A stretch of 64,000 nucleotides of DNA from Stutzerimonas chloritidismutans AW-1 (GTDB lineage Bacteria > Pseudomonadota > Gammaproteobacteria > Pseudomonadales > Pseudomonadaceae). Positions 21,477 through 38,776 of this stretch are shown here, one piece after another. Position 1 is the stretch's first letter, and each line of letters starts with the position of its first letter. Position numbers and translations under genes: made by a program. Location: positions 1 to 64,000 of the forward strand of contig NZ_AOFQ01000003.1 in NCBI RefSeq assembly GCF_000495915.1, written 5' to 3'. Under the pieces are notes generated by a model. It was not told the DNA's origin, did not search any database, and was given only the letters and a program-made list of their open reading frames with translations.

Positions 21477-21980
21477 GTGCGTAAGTTGACTCAACTGTTT
21501 CTCGTCGTTGCCGCGCTGGTAGCGACCCCAGCATTTGCCGAAATGAAGATCGCCGTCATGAACTATCAGATGGCGCTGCTTGAGTCGGATGCGGCCAAAC
21601 GTTACGCGGTCGACGCGGAGAAGAAGTTCGGCCCCCAACTGAGCAAGCTGAAAACACTCGAAAGCGACGCCAAGCGTATTCAGGATCGCCTGGTCAAGGA
21701 CGGTGACAAGATGCAGCAGGCCGAGCGTGAACGTCTGGAGCTCGAATTCAAGCAAAAGGCACGTGACTTCCAGTTCCAGTCCAAGGAATTGAACGAGGCA
21801 AAGGCTGTGGCGGATCGGGACATGCTCAAGCAGCTCAAGCCGAAGCTTGATCAGGCTGTCGAAGAAGTCATCAAGAAGGGCAACTACGACCTGGTGTTCG
21901 AGCGTGGTGCCGTGGTGGATGTCAAACCGCAGTTCGATATCACCCGCCAGGTCATCGAGCGCATGAATCAGCTGCGCTGA
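21477..21980 (+). CDS. skp: Periplasmic chaperone Skp/OmpH
   Basis: 167-aa chaperone that holds unfolded outer-membrane proteins for BamA. The signal peptide ends TPAFA, followed by a short beta segment ([16 protein letters not shown]) and a long charged coiled coil (residues ~35-125) forming the tentacles. A GTG start at 21477 was chosen because of CAGGAGTG upstream and the typical RKLTQLF signal sequence. An ATG further upstream adds residues unlike the family. Confidence 0.93.
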   Translation: MRKLTQLFLVVAALVATPAFAEMKIAVMNYQMALLESDAAKRYAVDAEKKFGPQLSKLKTLESDAKRIQDRLVKDGDKMQQAERERLELEFKQKARDFQFQSKELNEAKAVADRDMLKQLKPKLDQAVEEVIKKGNYDLVFERGAVVDVKPQFDITRQVIERMNQLR

Positions 21981-21981
21981 T

Positions 21982-23040
21982 ATGGCAGGCGCAGTCTATA
22001 CACTCGGCCAGCTGGCCGAGGAACTGGGTGGCACCCTGCGCGGCGATGCTGACCAGACTATTAGAGGGCTCGCTACCCTGCAGGAGGCGGGCCCGGCGCA
22101 TTTGAGCTTCCTTGCCAATGCTCAGTATCGCAAGTACCTGTCGACCACCCAGGCCGCCGCGGTGTTGTTGGCTCCCGCTGATGCTGAAGGCTACGAAGGC
22201 GCGGCAATTGTCGTTAGCGACCCCTATCTGGCTTATGCGCGCGCGTCGCACCTGTTCGAGACTCGACCGGTAGCGAATAGCGGCATTCACCCGACGGCGG
22301 TGGTCGCTGCCGATGCTTATGTAGTTTCGTCGGCCAGTATTGGTCCCTATGTGGTGATCGAGTCCGGCGCAACCATCGAGGCGGATGTGGTGATCGGTGC
22401 GCAGTCATTCGTCGGCGCCCGTAGCCGAATCGGCGCTGGCGGGCGACTCGCACCGCGAGTCACGCTTTATCACGACGTGCAGATCGGTAAGCGCGTGGTG
22501 ATCCAGTCCGGTGCCGTGATCGGTGGTGAGGGGTTCGGCTTCGCCAAGGAAAAAGGTGCCTGGCAGAAGATCGCTCAAATCGGCGGTGTGCGTATCGGAG
22601 ATGATGTGGAGATTGGCTCGAATACCACCATCGACCGCGGCGCCCTTTCCGATACGCTGATTGGCAACGGCGTGAAGCTAGATAATCAGATCATGATCGC
22701 GCACAACGTGCAGATCGGTGACAACACGGCGATGGCTGGCTGTGCCGGCATCTCCGGTAGCACCAAGATCGGACGCAATTGCATGATCGCCGGTGGCGTC
22801 GGCATGGTTGGGCACATCGAAGTGTGCGACAACGTGTTCGTGACGGGTATGACGATGGTCACGCGCTCGATCACGGAACCCGGAAGCTACTCCTCGGGCA
22901 CGGCGATGCAGAATGCTGCCGATTGGAGAAAGAGTGCGGCGCGTATTCGTCAGTTGGATGACATGGCTCGCCGGCTGCAACAGCTGGAGAAAAGCCTGGC
23001 TACCGTGACTCAGGGTCAGAATCCGGCTTCTGATGCCTGA
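21982..23040 (+). CDS. lpxD: UDP-3-O-acylglucosamine N-acyltransferase
   Basis: Third step of lipid A synthesis, adding the N-linked 3-hydroxyacyl chain. 352 aa: N-terminal uridine-binding domain (to ~100), a left-handed beta-helix of hexapeptide repeats ([22 protein letters not shown]...), the catalytic His in [18 protein letters not shown], and a C-terminal helix. It starts one base after the skp stop. Confidence 0.96.
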   Translation: MAGAVYTLGQLAEELGGTLRGDADQTIRGLATLQEAGPAHLSFLANAQYRKYLSTTQAAAVLLAPADAEGYEGAAIVVSDPYLAYARASHLFETRPVANSGIHPTAVVAADAYVVSSASIGPYVVIESGATIEADVVIGAQSFVGARSRIGAGGRLAPRVTLYHDVQIGKRVVIQSGAVIGGEGFGFAKEKGAWQKIAQIGGVRIGDDVEIGSNTTIDRGALSDTLIGNGVKLDNQIMIAHNVQIGDNTAMAGCAGISGSTKIGRNCMIAGGVGMVGHIEVCDNVFVTGMTMVTRSITEPGSYSSGTAMQNAADWRKSAARIRQLDDMARRLQQLEKSLATVTQGQNPASDA

Positions 23041-23143
23041 GCTTACCGTCTGATCCGGTTTTTTTCGGGGTTAATGCCTGTCAGTGCTCGCGCGGGCTTT
23101 CAGCGCAGGCGGCCCTATACTTTTTTACAGGCTCTTTCCTGAC

Positions 23144-23584
23144 ATGATGGATATCAACGAGATTCGCGAATATTTGCCTCACCGCTACCCGTTCCTGCTG
23201 GTGGACCGTGTGACGGAGATGGACGTCGAGGCCAAGCGCGTTCGTGCCTACAAGAACGTGACCATCAACGAACCGTTCTTCAATGGGCATTTTCCACAGC
23301 ATCCGATCATGCCAGGCGTGCTGATCATCGAAGCCATGGCGCAGGCGGCCGGTCTGCTTGGTTTCAAGATGATGGGCGTCAAGCCAGCCGATGGCACGCT
23401 TTACTATTTCGTCGGCTCTGACAAGCTGCGCTTCCGTCAGCCGGTGGTTCCGGGCGATCAGCTGGTGCTGGAAGCTTCCTTCATCAGCGCCAAACGCGGC
23501 ATCTGGAAGTTCGATTGTCGTGCGAGCGTCGAGGGCAAGCCGGTCTGCTCGGCAGAAATCATCTGCGCGGAACAGAAGATATGA
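23144..23584 (+). CDS. fabZ: 3-hydroxyacyl-[acyl-carrier-protein] dehydratase FabZ
   Basis: Dehydratase of fatty acid elongation, hot-dog fold, 146 aa. Active-site region [26 protein letters not shown] with catalytic His and Glu. It starts [23 protein letters not shown]; the tandem ATGs at 23144 and 23147 leave a one-residue ambiguity. ATGA overlap with lpxA. Confidence 0.96.
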   Translation: MMDINEIREYLPHRYPFLLVDRVTEMDVEAKRVRAYKNVTINEPFFNGHFPQHPIMPGVLIIEAMAQAAGLLGFKMMGVKPADGTLYYFVGSDKLRFRQPVVPGDQLVLEASFISAKRGIWKFDCRASVEGKPVCSAEIICAEQKI

Positions 23585-24357
23585 GTTTGATCGACCCTCG
23601 CGCCATCATCGACCCTGCGGCTCGCTTGGCGGATGACGTCCAGGTCGGCCCATGGTCGATCATTGGTCCGGACGTCGAAATTGGCGAGGGTACGGTGATC
23701 GCGTCGCATGTGGTCATCAAAGGGCCGACCCGTATCGGTCGGCACAATCGCATCTATCAGTTCTCCTCGGTTGGCGAAGATACGCCGGATCTGAAGTACA
23801 AGGGTGAGCCGACGCGCCTGGTGATTGGCGATCACAACGTGATTCGCGAGGGTGTCACCATCCATCGCGGCACCGTGCAGGATCGCTCCGAAACCACCCT
23901 CGGTGATCACAACCTGATCATGGCTTATGCTCACATCGGCCACGACAGCGTGATCGCCAATCATTGCATTCTGGTCAACAACACCGCGCTGGCCGGTCAC
24001 GTCCATGTGGGCGACTGGGCCATTCTCTCCGGTTACACCCTGGTACATCAGTTCTGCCATATCGGCGCCCATAGTTTTTCCGGCATGGGCACGGCGATCG
24101 GCAAGGATGTACCGGCATTTGTCACCGTGTTCGGCAATCCGGCGGAGGCGCGCAGCATGAACTTCGAGGGCATGCGTCGTCGTGGCTTCAGCGCCGAAGC
24201 CGTTCACGCCCTGCGCAACGCTTACAAGGTCGTCTACCGCAAGGGGTTGACCGTGGAGGCCGCACTCTCCGAGCTGGCCGAAAGTGCAGCGGCATTCCCC
24301 GAGGTTGCGATCTTCCGCGACTCGATCCAGGGTTCAACTCGTGGCATCACCCGCTGA
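23581..24357 (+). CDS. lpxA: UDP-N-acetylglucosamine acyltransferase
   Basis: First step of lipid A synthesis, adding the 3-OH acyl chain to UDP-GlcNAc. 258 aa of left-handed beta-helix (many IGxxxxI hexapeptides) with the catalytic His region [19 protein letters not shown] and a C-terminal helical domain. It begins inside the fabZ stop. Typical Pseudomonas length. Confidence 0.96.
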   Translation: MSLIDPRAIIDPAARLADDVQVGPWSIIGPDVEIGEGTVIASHVVIKGPTRIGRHNRIYQFSSVGEDTPDLKYKGEPTRLVIGDHNVIREGVTIHRGTVQDRSETTLGDHNLIMAYAHIGHDSVIANHCILVNNTALAGHVHVGDWAILSGYTLVHQFCHIGAHSFSGMGTAIGKDVPAFVTVFGNPAEARSMNFEGMRRRGFSAEAVHALRNAYKVVYRKGLTVEAALSELAESAAAFPEVAIFRDSIQGSTRGITR

Positions 24358-25492
24358 GATGAACCGGCCGCTCAGGGTTGCCTTGGTAGCCGGGGAGTCC
24401 TCCGGTGACATCCTTGGTGCGGGCCTGATGCAGGCGCTGAAGGCTCAGCACGCGAATGTCGAATTCATCGGGGTCGGCGGCTCGCGCATGCAGGCCGAAG
24501 GGTTGCAGTCGTACTTTCCGCTCGAGCGTCTGGCAGTGATGGGCCTGGTCGAAGTGCTCGGCCGTTTGCCGGAGCTGCTGGCCCGCCGCAAACGCCTGGT
24601 GGACACGCTGATCCAGCAGCGGCCGGATGTATTCATCGGCATCGACGCACCGGATTTCAATCTCGGGCTTGAGCTCAAGCTGCGCCGCGCCGGAATCAAG
24701 ACCGTGCACTACGTCAGTCCGTCGGTCTGGGCCTGGCGTCAGAAGCGGGTGCTGAAGATCCGTGACGCCTGCGATCTGATGCTCACGCTGTTTCCGTTCG
24801 AGGCCAGGTTCTACGACGAGCACCAGGTACCGGTTCGCTTCGTCGGTCATCCCCTGGCTGATGCCATTCCGCTTTGCGCCGATCGTGCCGCGGCACGGCA
24901 AGCGCTCGGATTGCCAGCGGATGGCCTGGTCGTCGCGCTGATGCCCGGTAGCAGGGGCGGCGAAGTCGCTCGCCTGGGGGATCTTTTCCTTTCCGCTGCC
25001 GAGCGGTTGCGCGCCATGCGTCCCGGGATTCGTTTTGTCATGCCTTGCGCCAGCCCCGAGCGGCGGCTGCAGCTTGAGCAGATGCTGGTTACGCGTGATT
25101 TACCGCTGACCCTGCTCGATGGCCGGTCCCATGAGGCATTGGCCGCCTGCAACGCCGTGTTGATTGCTTCCGGTACGGCAACGCTTGAGGCGCTGTTGTT
25201 CAAACGTCCTATGGTGGTTGCCTACAGCGTAGCGCCAATGACTTACCGCATCCTCCGGCGGCTGGTGAAGAGCCCCTATGTTGCGCTTCCCAACCTGCTG
25301 GCCCAGCGTCTGCTGGTTCCCGAGTTGCTGCAGGACGCCGCTACCCCCGAAGCGCTTGCGCAGTCTCTGTCGCCACTGCTGGACGATGGTGACGTGCAAA
25401 CCGAAGGCTTCGACAGTATTCATCGCACCCTGCGTTGCGATGCGTCGAGTCAGGCCGCCGATGCCGTGTTGCGCCTGGTTGGAGTTCGTTGA
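24341..25492 (+). CDS. lpxB: Lipid-A-disaccharide synthase
   Basis: Glycosyltransferase joining lipid X to UDP-2,3-diacylglucosamine. 383 aa from the chosen start, with [47 protein letters not shown] and [13 protein letters not shown]. Two starts are possible. GTG 24341 has CAGGG 7 bases upstream and overlaps lpxA by 17 bases. ATG 24359 follows the lpxA stop but lacks a ribosome-binding site. I chose the first on that ground; homologues differ in this short N-terminus. Confidence 0.93.
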   Translation: MASPAEMNRPLRVALVAGESSGDILGAGLMQALKAQHANVEFIGVGGSRMQAEGLQSYFPLERLAVMGLVEVLGRLPELLARRKRLVDTLIQQRPDVFIGIDAPDFNLGLELKLRRAGIKTVHYVSPSVWAWRQKRVLKIRDACDLMLTLFPFEARFYDEHQVPVRFVGHPLADAIPLCADRAAARQALGLPADGLVVALMPGSRGGEVARLGDLFLSAAERLRAMRPGIRFVMPCASPERRLQLEQMLVTRDLPLTLLDGRSHEALAACNAVLIASGTATLEALLFKRPMVVAYSVAPMTYRILRRLVKSPYVALPNLLAQRLLVPELLQDAATPEALAQSLSPLLDDGDVQTEGFDSIHRTLRCDASSQAADAVLRLVGVR

Positions 25493-26130
25493 TGCAGTTC
25501 GGACTCGATTTCAATCTGGTCGAAGAGCTGGTTGCCGGCGTCGACGAGGTCGGGCGCGGGCCGCTGTGTGGTCCTGTAGTGACCGCTGCAGTGATCCTCG
25601 ATCCGGCGCGTCCGATCAAAGGCCTCAACGACTCGAAAAAGCTGAGCGAAGCCCGTCGTGAAGCGTTGTTCGACGAGATCTGCGAAAAGGCGGTGGCGTG
25701 GTGCATTGCCCGAGCGGAGGTCGAAGAGATCGATCAGCTGAATATCCTTCACGCCACGATGCTCGCCATGCAGCGTGCGGTTGATGGACTGAGTGTCACG
25801 CCGCGGCTGGCACTCATCGATGGCAATCGCTGCCCTCAGCTGAACGTGCCCAGCGCACCGGTGATCCAGGGCGACGGTCAGGTGCCGGCTATCGCTGCGG
25901 CATCCATCCTGGCCAAGGTCAGTCGTGACCGCGAAATGCAGGCCCTGGATCTCTGCTATCCGGGTTATGGGCTGGCCGGGCACAAGGGTTATCCGACTCC
26001 AAGCCATCTGGAAGCGCTTCGTCGGCTAGGACCAACGCCCATTCATCGGCGCTCTTTCGCCCCCGTGCGTACGCTGCTTGAGCAGGCAGTTGTCGAGACC
26101 GACATCCCGGCCAGCGTGCTGCTGGTCTAG
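25492..26130 (+). CDS. rnhB: Ribonuclease HII
   Basis: Cleaves RNA in RNA/DNA hybrids and single ribonucleotides in DNA. 212 aa with the catalytic Asp-Glu in [25 protein letters not shown], and [34 protein letters not shown] (given in parts). Its ATG shares the final A of the lpxB stop. Confidence 0.96.
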   Translation: MQFGLDFNLVEELVAGVDEVGRGPLCGPVVTAAVILDPARPIKGLNDSKKLSEARREALFDEICEKAVAWCIARAEVEEIDQLNILHATMLAMQRAVDGLSVTPRLALIDGNRCPQLNVPSAPVIQGDGQVPAIAAASILAKVSRDREMQALDLCYPGYGLAGHKGYPTPSHLEALRRLGPTPIHRRSFAPVRTLLEQAVVETDIPASVLLV

Positions 26131-26285
26131 CGGGTAACTGTACGCGGGCCAGCCAGGTGCTTCATGAGGTCCTGGGCCGCCGAACACCCTTTTACCGTGT
26201 CGGCTACCGTTAGCGCGGTCGCCAGCCCGTCCGTGCTTTCCGGTACAATTCCGCGCTTGTCGTTCTGCCAGCTCAAGGTCTGTTC

Positions 26286-29807
<3,522 letters not shown>

Positions 29808-29995
29808 CGGCCAGCATCGAGTTATCGCCAGGAAAACTGGCGCATGACCCGGCCACTACCCAAGCGACCCGATCTTGATCGAGTCATGATTGCGAACATT
29901 TTTTGTTCGACCTGAATGCGTCCGTCCCGTAAGGTAGGGCGCAAAAAACGGAACAGCTTCCCGGCCCCCCGGCCGTCGACGCATGACGGATGACT

Positions 29996-30946
29996 ATGAA
30001 CCCGAATTTTCTCGATTTCGAACAGCCGATCGCCGACCTGCAAGCCAAGATCGAAGAGTTGCGCCTGGTTGGTAATGACAATTCGCTGAACATTGGCGAT
30101 GAAATCACCCGCCTGCAGGATAAGAGCGAGTCGCTCACCGAGAGCATCTTCGGCAATCTGACCAGCTGGCAGATCGCACGTTTGGCCCGGCACCCGCAGC
30201 GGCCCTACACCCTCGACTACATCAACCACCTGTTCACCGAGTTCGAAGAACTGCACGGTGATCGCCACTTCTCCGACGACGCCGCCATCGTCGGTGGCAT
30301 TGCGCGTCTGGACGACCAGCCGGTGATGATCATCGGCCACCAGAAGGGCCGTGAAGTCCGCGAGAAGGTACGCCGCAACTTCGGCATGCCGCGTCCGGAG
30401 GGCTACCGCAAGGCATGCCGTCTGATGGAGATGGCCGAGCGCTTCAAGATGCCAATCCTCACCTTCATCGACACCCCCGGCGCTTATCCGGGTATCGACG
30501 CCGAAGAGCGCAACCAGAGCGAAGCCATCGCCTGGAACCTGCGCGTGATGGCGCGGCTGAAAACGCCGATCATCGCCACTGTCATCGGTGAAGGCGGTTC
30601 CGGTGGTGCACTGGCCATCGGTGTCTGCGACCAGCTGAACATGCTGCAGTACTCCACCTACGCGGTGATCTCGCCGGAAGGCTGCGCCTCGATTCTCTGG
30701 CGCACCGCCGACAAGGCACCCGAAGCGGCCGACGCCATGGGCGTGACTGCCGAGCGCCTGAAGGACCTCGGGATCGTCGACAAGGTGATTTCCGAGCCCC
30801 TGGGCGGCGCGCATCGCAACCCGGCCGTCACCGCGGCTTCGCTGCGTGACGAACTCAGGACTCAGCTGGAAATGCTCAAGGCGCTGGATACCGACGCGCT
30901 GCTGGAGCGCCGCTACGCGCGCCTGATGAGCTACGGTATCGCCTGA
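29996..30946 (+). CDS. accA: Acetyl-CoA carboxylase carboxyltransferase subunit alpha
   Basis: Carboxyltransferase alpha subunit forming malonyl-CoA with AccD. 316 aa: starts [22 protein letters not shown], then [62 protein letters not shown] and the stretch around [11 protein letters not shown]. An ATG two codons upstream (29990) is less likely, since the family begins MNPNFL. Confidence 0.96.
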   Translation: MNPNFLDFEQPIADLQAKIEELRLVGNDNSLNIGDEITRLQDKSESLTESIFGNLTSWQIARLARHPQRPYTLDYINHLFTEFEELHGDRHFSDDAAIVGGIARLDDQPVMIIGHQKGREVREKVRRNFGMPRPEGYRKACRLMEMAERFKMPILTFIDTPGAYPGIDAEERNQSEAIAWNLRVMARLKTPIIATVIGEGGSGGALAIGVCDQLNMLQYSTYAVISPEGCASILWRTADKAPEAADAMGVTAERLKDLGIVDKVISEPLGGAHRNPAVTAASLRDELRTQLEMLKALDTDALLERRYARLMSYGIA

Positions 30947-30971
30947 TCGGATGCCGTTTTGTCCGCTGCAG

Positions 30972-30998
30972 AAACCCCGCCTACCCGGCGTGGTTTTT
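30972..30998 (+). terminator. Terminator after accA
   Basis: AAACCCCGCC (30972-30981) pairs with GGCGTGGTTT (30987-30996) with one C/T mismatch and a TACCC loop, followed by TT and CGTTT. It lies 26 bases after the accA stop. Confidence 0.75.
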
Positions 30999-31128
30999 CG
31001 TTTCCGGGCCTGTTCAGACGGGGTCCAGCAACAGGCGCAGCGGCATCATCGGCGAGCGCTGAACCCCTGGCGTATGTAGCTTTATAGGGCGGGTGAAACC
31101 CGCGCGGTTACACCTCACCGCCCGACAA

Positions 31129-31163
31129 ACGAAACCCTGCCTCGCGGCGGGGTTTCGTTTTTT
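31129..31163 (+). terminator. Second strong terminator downstream of accA
   Basis: ACGAAACCCTGCC (31129-31141) and GGCGGGGTTTCGT (31146-31158) form a 13-bp stem including one G-T pair with a TCGC loop, followed by five more T. On the opposite strand its ACGAAAC arm gives no U-run, so it mainly serves rightward transcription. Confidence 0.8.
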
Positions 31164-31287
31164 CTGGGCCTTGCATCGCTCTTACAACAAGGCGGAGGGC
31201 CACGTTCGGCGGGTGTCACCCGCTCTACGTCCTGCAGACCATGCGACACGTGACTGGGTCAGGCCTTTGTTGCGGTCCCGACAGGAG

Positions 31288-32010
31288 TTACAAGCTCTTC
31301 GAAACCGAAACCACGAAGGTCGCGTCGCAGTAGTCGTCCTTGCCGACGAAGCCTGCGCATTCGCTGCCGCTCAAGCTGGTGTCGGAGTAGGTCAGGCCGA
31401 AGTCCAGACCGGCCATGGTCTTGCTCAGGCCGACCGACCAGTCGTTGTAGGTATCGTCGTTGCCGAAGGTGGCGTCCTTGAAATCGTACTTGCCGTACTG
31501 CAGGGCCAGACCGACGTCGTAGGGCAGGGCGTATTCGTAGCCGAGATAGGAGTACAGGGTGGTGTCGTCGCCGGCGAAGTCGTCGGAGTAGGCCGCGCCG
31601 GCCGTGAAGCCGTAGGCGCTCAGGCTGCCGTAGTACTCGCTGAAGTTCAGCGCGCTTTCGCCCGGGTAGTCGTACTTGATCCAGCCCAGATCGTAGGAGA
31701 TGTTCTCGGTGATGTTGTTACCGAAGCCCAGGTAGTAGTCGAATTCCACCGAGGCGTCACCGCCGAAGTCGACGTTGGACGCCCAGGTGCCAACGTACAG
31801 GCCGCTCTCGTGGGCTACGTCCAGACCGCCCTGGATGGCGCCGTTGCCCTGGGTTTGCGAGATACCGCGGAACATGTAGTCCGAGGTCAGGCCGACGTTC
31901 ATGCTGACGTCGAAGTCGCCAACGGGGCTGGAGACGGTTTCCGCGACGGCGAAGCTGCTGGCAGTCACGGCGCTGGCGGCGGCGATGGCGAGGGTCAGTT
32001 TCTTGAGCAT
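31288..32010 (-). CDS. TorF-family putative outer-membrane porin
   Basis: 240-aa predicted outer-membrane barrel. The signal peptide is LKKLTLAIAAASAVTASSFAVAE (in part). It is followed by the family segment NVGLTSDYMFRGISQTQGNGAIQGGLD and repeated aromatic-rich beta strands (FDYYLGFGNNI, YSYLGYEYALPYDVGLALQYG). This matches the TIGR02001/Gcw_chp group of unknown-function porins. Two Cys near the C-terminus (SECAGF, DDYCDA) may form a loop disulfide. Its mRNA leader has AGGGAC before the ATG. Confidence 0.85.
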   Translation of the reverse strand: MLKKLTLAIAAASAVTASSFAVAETVSSPVGDFDVSMNVGLTSDYMFRGISQTQGNGAIQGGLDVAHESGLYVGTWASNVDFGGDASVEFDYYLGFGNNITENISYDLGWIKYDYPGESALNFSEYYGSLSAYGFTAGAAYSDDFAGDDTTLYSYLGYEYALPYDVGLALQYGKYDFKDATFGNDDTYNDWSVGLSKTMAGLDFGLTYSDTSLSGSECAGFVGKDDYCDATFVVSVSKSL

Positions 32011-32353
32011 GGTGGTATGTCCCTAAAGGTGGCGCCGGGTATTCAGTAGCCCGGCTGGTAAGTCAGCAACAGCTTTTGGAATAAGCTGAGCGGACTTTTG
32101 CATTTCCCTTGCCAACTACGAGAAAGCCAACGATTACAGAGGCCTAGCTCGAATTTGAATGCCTCGATCTGTTTGCGGCGATCTCAGATAGCCATGGGTG
32201 TGCACTGTTTTGGAGCGGCGCGGTGCGGAGGGCGTCAACGAAGGTGCGCCGCTGTGTTTGCGTCGTGCTCTTGAAAGGTGCGCACCGCTGGCGGCTGTAG
32301 TCGTGGCGTGCGCTGCCTTATGCTGGCCGCCTTGCCTGAATGAGTCGATTTCC
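32011..32353. other. 343-base divergent intergenic region between the porin gene and tilS
   Basis: This must contain the promoters of the leftward porin gene and rightward tilS. A short stem (CCGGG-TATTCAGTA-CCCGG type) lies near 32036-32054 in the porin leader. No clear -35/-10 pair was identified. The tilS reading frame stays open upstream to 32198, but that extension looks unlike the family. Confidence 0.4.
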
Positions 32354-33646
32354 ATGCCGGTCGAATCCAAACTGCTCGATGCACTGCGCCCGTGGCTAGC
32401 CGCGCGGCGCTGGCTGGTCGGCTTTTCCGGCGGGCTCGATTCGACGGTGCTGCTGCATGCACTGGTGCGACTGACGCAGGGCCGAAGGTTGCCGCCAATC
32501 AGCGCCGTCCATGTGCATCACGGCCTGCAGGCGGTCGCCGATGCCTGGCCGGAGCACTGCCGGCAGGTTTGCGAGGGGCTAGGCGTGCCGCTCGAAATCG
32601 TGCGGGTGCAGGTCGCGCACGGCGCAAGCCTGGAGCGTGCCGCGCGGGATGCGCGTTACGCCGCCTTCGCTGAACGCCTCGGCGAAGGTGATCTGCTGCT
32701 GACCGCGCAGCACCGCGACGACCAGGCCGAGACGCTGCTGTTTCGTCTGTTGCGTGGTGCCGGCGTGCGCGGGCTGGCGGCTATGCCGGCGGAGCGGCCG
32801 CTGGGGCAGGGCAGGCTGCTGCGGCCGCTGCTGGCCGTTTCGCGCGCCGAGCTGCAGGCCTACGCCGACGCCCAGGGCCTGCGCTGGATCGAAGACCCGA
32901 GCAACCAGTGTGATGATCACGCGCGCAACTACCTGCGTCTGCAGGTGCTGCCGCCGATCAGCCGCCGCTGGCCACAGGCGTCGGCGAACATGGCGCGCAC
33001 TGCCGCGCACATGGCCGAGGCGCAGGCGTTGCTGGATGAGCTGGCGCAGGCAGACCTTGCTGCTGCGCAGCAGCCATCTCCGGTCGACTGGCTGGCACTG
33101 CCCAGTCTCTGTCTGCCGGCGCTGCGTGCCTTGTCGCCAGCCCGACAGCGCAACGCCCTGCGTCATTGGCTGGCGCACCTCACCGAGCTTCCGGACAGCG
33201 ATCACTGGTGCGGCTGGGAGTCGCTGCGCGATGCGCGAGGCGACGCCACGCCACGCTGGCGGCTGGGGCGTGGCGAGTTGCAGCGCACCGGCGAGCGGGT
33301 CTGGTGGGTGGGCAATTCATGGTTGCTGCCGGCAGAGGGGCCGCTCGCCTGGCCGCAGCCATCGACCGATCTGTCGTTGCCCGGCAATGGCAGCCTGCAC
33401 CTGATCGGTACGGCCCCGGCAGGCCGACTGCAGGTGCGCTACCGAGCCGGCGGCGAGTGGCTGGTACTGCCCGGCCGCGGCCGGCGTGACCTCAAGCGCT
33501 TGCTCAATGAGAACGGCGTGCCGGGCTTCGTTCGGGCGCGCCTGCCGCTGCTTTTCTGCGAAGACCAGTTGATCGCGGTGGGCAATCTGCCGCAACTCGA
33601 CGCAGCTGCCGTTTCGCTGGTCTGGACGTTGCCGCCGGCTGACTGA
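32354..33646 (+). CDS. tilS: tRNA(Ile)-lysidine synthase
   Basis: Modifies C34 of tRNA-Ile(CAU) to lysidine, so that it reads AUA and is charged with Ile. 430 aa: N-terminal PP-loop ATPase (LVGFSGGLDSTVLLHALVRL), HVHHGLQAVADAW, LLTAQHRDDQAETLLFRLLRGAG, RNYLRLQVLPPI, and a C-terminal TilS domain (VRYRAGGEWLVLPGRGRRDLKRLLNE, in part). ATG 32354 gives the family start; no strong ribosome-binding site was seen. Confidence 0.95.
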   Translation: MPVESKLLDALRPWLAARRWLVGFSGGLDSTVLLHALVRLTQGRRLPPISAVHVHHGLQAVADAWPEHCRQVCEGLGVPLEIVRVQVAHGASLERAARDARYAAFAERLGEGDLLLTAQHRDDQAETLLFRLLRGAGVRGLAAMPAERPLGQGRLLRPLLAVSRAELQAYADAQGLRWIEDPSNQCDDHARNYLRLQVLPPISRRWPQASANMARTAAHMAEAQALLDELAQADLAAAQQPSPVDWLALPSLCLPALRALSPARQRNALRHWLAHLTELPDSDHWCGWESLRDARGDATPRWRLGRGELQRTGERVWWVGNSWLLPAEGPLAWPQPSTDLSLPGNGSLHLIGTAPAGRLQVRYRAGGEWLVLPGRGRRDLKRLLNENGVPGFVRARLPLLFCEDQLIAVGNLPQLDAAAVSLVWTLPPAD

Positions 33647-33791
33647 GGTTTGAGCATGTGGGGCTGATCCAGTAGACTACGCTCCCGTCTCAATACAGCT
33701 TTCACGGATCTTCCGAACCGTAGCAGCTGAGCCGTTGCCGCCTCGGGCGCGATGGCACCTTCGCTTTCCCCTCGCGGCGCTAGCCGCTTAA

Positions 33792-37609
<3,818 letters not shown>

Positions 37610-37621
37610 TCCGCGGTACTT

Positions 37622-37655
37622 AAAAAAGGGCGGCGCAAGTCGCCCTTTTTTGTTT
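37622..37655 (+). terminator. Terminator after eno
   Basis: AAAAAAGGGCG (37622-37632) pairs with CGCCCTTTTTT (37641-37651) around an 8-base loop, with continuing T (TTGTTT). It lies 12 bases after the eno stop. Confidence 0.9.
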
Positions 37656-37742
37656 CAATCGCTCCGTGCCCGCGTGCAAACTCTTCGTGCCTCCAGAGCC
37701 GTCGCTGTTTGCCAATACCCGAATTTCAGCTGAAGTCGTTTC

Positions 37743-38030
37743 ATGCCTTCTATGCGTCGCCCCTACTGGTTGTTCGTCGTACTGATACTGCTGCTGGGTG
37801 GTCTGCAGTACCGTCTCTGGGTGGGCGAGGGCAGCCTGGCTCAGGTCAATGGCCTGAACAAGCAGATCGCTGAACAGCAGGGTGAGAACGAGCGGCTCCT
37901 TGAGCGCAATCGAATCCTCGAGGCGGAGGTTCTGGAGCTCAAGCAGGGCATGGAGACCGTCGAAGAGCGGGCCCGCCAGGAGCTCGGCATGGTCAAAGAG
38001 GGCGAAACCCTCTATCAGCTGATCGAATGA
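37743..38030 (+). CDS. ftsB: Cell division protein FtsB
   Basis: 95-aa bitopic divisome protein that forms the FtsQLB complex. One membrane helix (YWLFVVLILLLGGLQYRLWVG) is followed by a periplasmic coiled coil (LNKQIAEQQGENERLLERNRILEAE, in part) and the conserved end ELGMVKEGETLYQL. An alternative ATG three codons in (37752) is possible; neither has a strong ribosome-binding site. ATGA overlap with ispD. Confidence 0.94.
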   Translation: MPSMRRPYWLFVVLILLLGGLQYRLWVGEGSLAQVNGLNKQIAEQQGENERLLERNRILEAEVLELKQGMETVEERARQELGMVKEGETLYQLIE

Positions 38031-38743
38031 GCCTGCGCGATCAGCTTGTCTTCTGGGTCGTCATCCCGGCTGCCGGCGTCGGCAGTCGTATGCGCGCAGA
38101 TCGTCCCAAGCAGTATCTGTTGCTGGGTGAGCGCAGCATTATCGAACACACCCTCGATTGTTTTCTGGACCACCCGGCACTTTCTGGTTTGGTGGTTTGC
38201 ATTGCGCCTGACGATCCCTACTGGCCGGCGCTGCCCTGCGCTCGCGATACTCGCGTGCAGCTTGCGCCGGGCGGTCGTGAACGTTGCGATTCGGTACTCA
38301 GTGGGCTGCAGCGCCTCGATGAACTGGGCGCGAATGAGCATGACTGGGTGCTGGTGCACGACGCGGCCCGTCCCAATCTTGCGCGTGAGGATCTGGACAG
38401 GTTGCTGGCCGAGTTGGCCGATGATCCGGTCGGTGGTCTGCTGGCTGTTCCGGCGCGGGACACCCTCAAGCGCGTAGGTCCGGATGGGCGTGTGGTGGAG
38501 ACGGTGGACCGCAGCGTCATCTGGCAGGCTTTCACTCCGCAGATGTTCCGCCTGGGCATGTTGTGCGACGCGCTCGAAGCTGCACTCGCGTCCCGTATGC
38601 AGGTTACCGACGAGGCGTCGGCACTGGAGTGGGCAGGTCACTCGCCTAGGGTGGTAGAAGGGCGGGCGGACAACCTGAAGGTCACCCGGCCCGAAGATCT
38701 GGAGTGGCTGGCGCAGCGCTGGAAGACAGACCGCGAGTCTTGA
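38027..38743 (+). CDS. ispD: 2-C-methyl-D-erythritol 4-phosphate cytidylyltransferase
   Basis: Third MEP-pathway enzyme, MEP + CTP to CDP-ME. 238 aa: VIPAAGVGSRMRADRPKQYLLLG (CTP-binding Gly-rich loop with Arg and Lys, in part), GGRERCDSVLSGL, VHDAARPNL, VPARDTLKRV, and TDEASALEWAGHSPRVVEGRADNLKVT. Translationally coupled to ftsB, as in E. coli and Pseudomonas. In this genome ispF is not adjacent but lies 6.5 kb further on. Confidence 0.96.
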   Translation: MSLRDQLVFWVVIPAAGVGSRMRADRPKQYLLLGERSIIEHTLDCFLDHPALSGLVVCIAPDDPYWPALPCARDTRVQLAPGGRERCDSVLSGLQRLDELGANEHDWVLVHDAARPNLAREDLDRLLAELADDPVGGLLAVPARDTLKRVGPDGRVVETVDRSVIWQAFTPQMFRLGMLCDALEAALASRMQVTDEASALEWAGHSPRVVEGRADNLKVTRPEDLEWLAQRWKTDRES

Positions 38744-38776
38744 GAACGGGCAGGGGTTGCCTGCCCGCCATTTACA

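Larger units (their letters stand above)
30947..31287. other. 341-base gap between accA and the TorF-like porin gene
   Basis: Holds two rho-independent terminators (30972-30998 and 31129-31163, listed separately) and, between them, the hairpin GGGCGGGTG...CACCTCACCGCCC (31087-31123), which resembles repeats elsewhere in the window. No gene was seen. Confidence 0.7.

Noticed and set aside
31087-31163. CRISPR-like or tRNA-like array of short repeats after accA
   Set aside because: The repeats are terminator and REP-type hairpins, without regular spacers or tRNA features.
31093-32049. 318-aa open frame antisense to the TorF-like porin gene
   Set aside because: Its Val/Ala/Gly/Gln-rich repetitive composition is the reverse image of porin codons; it also runs through a terminator.
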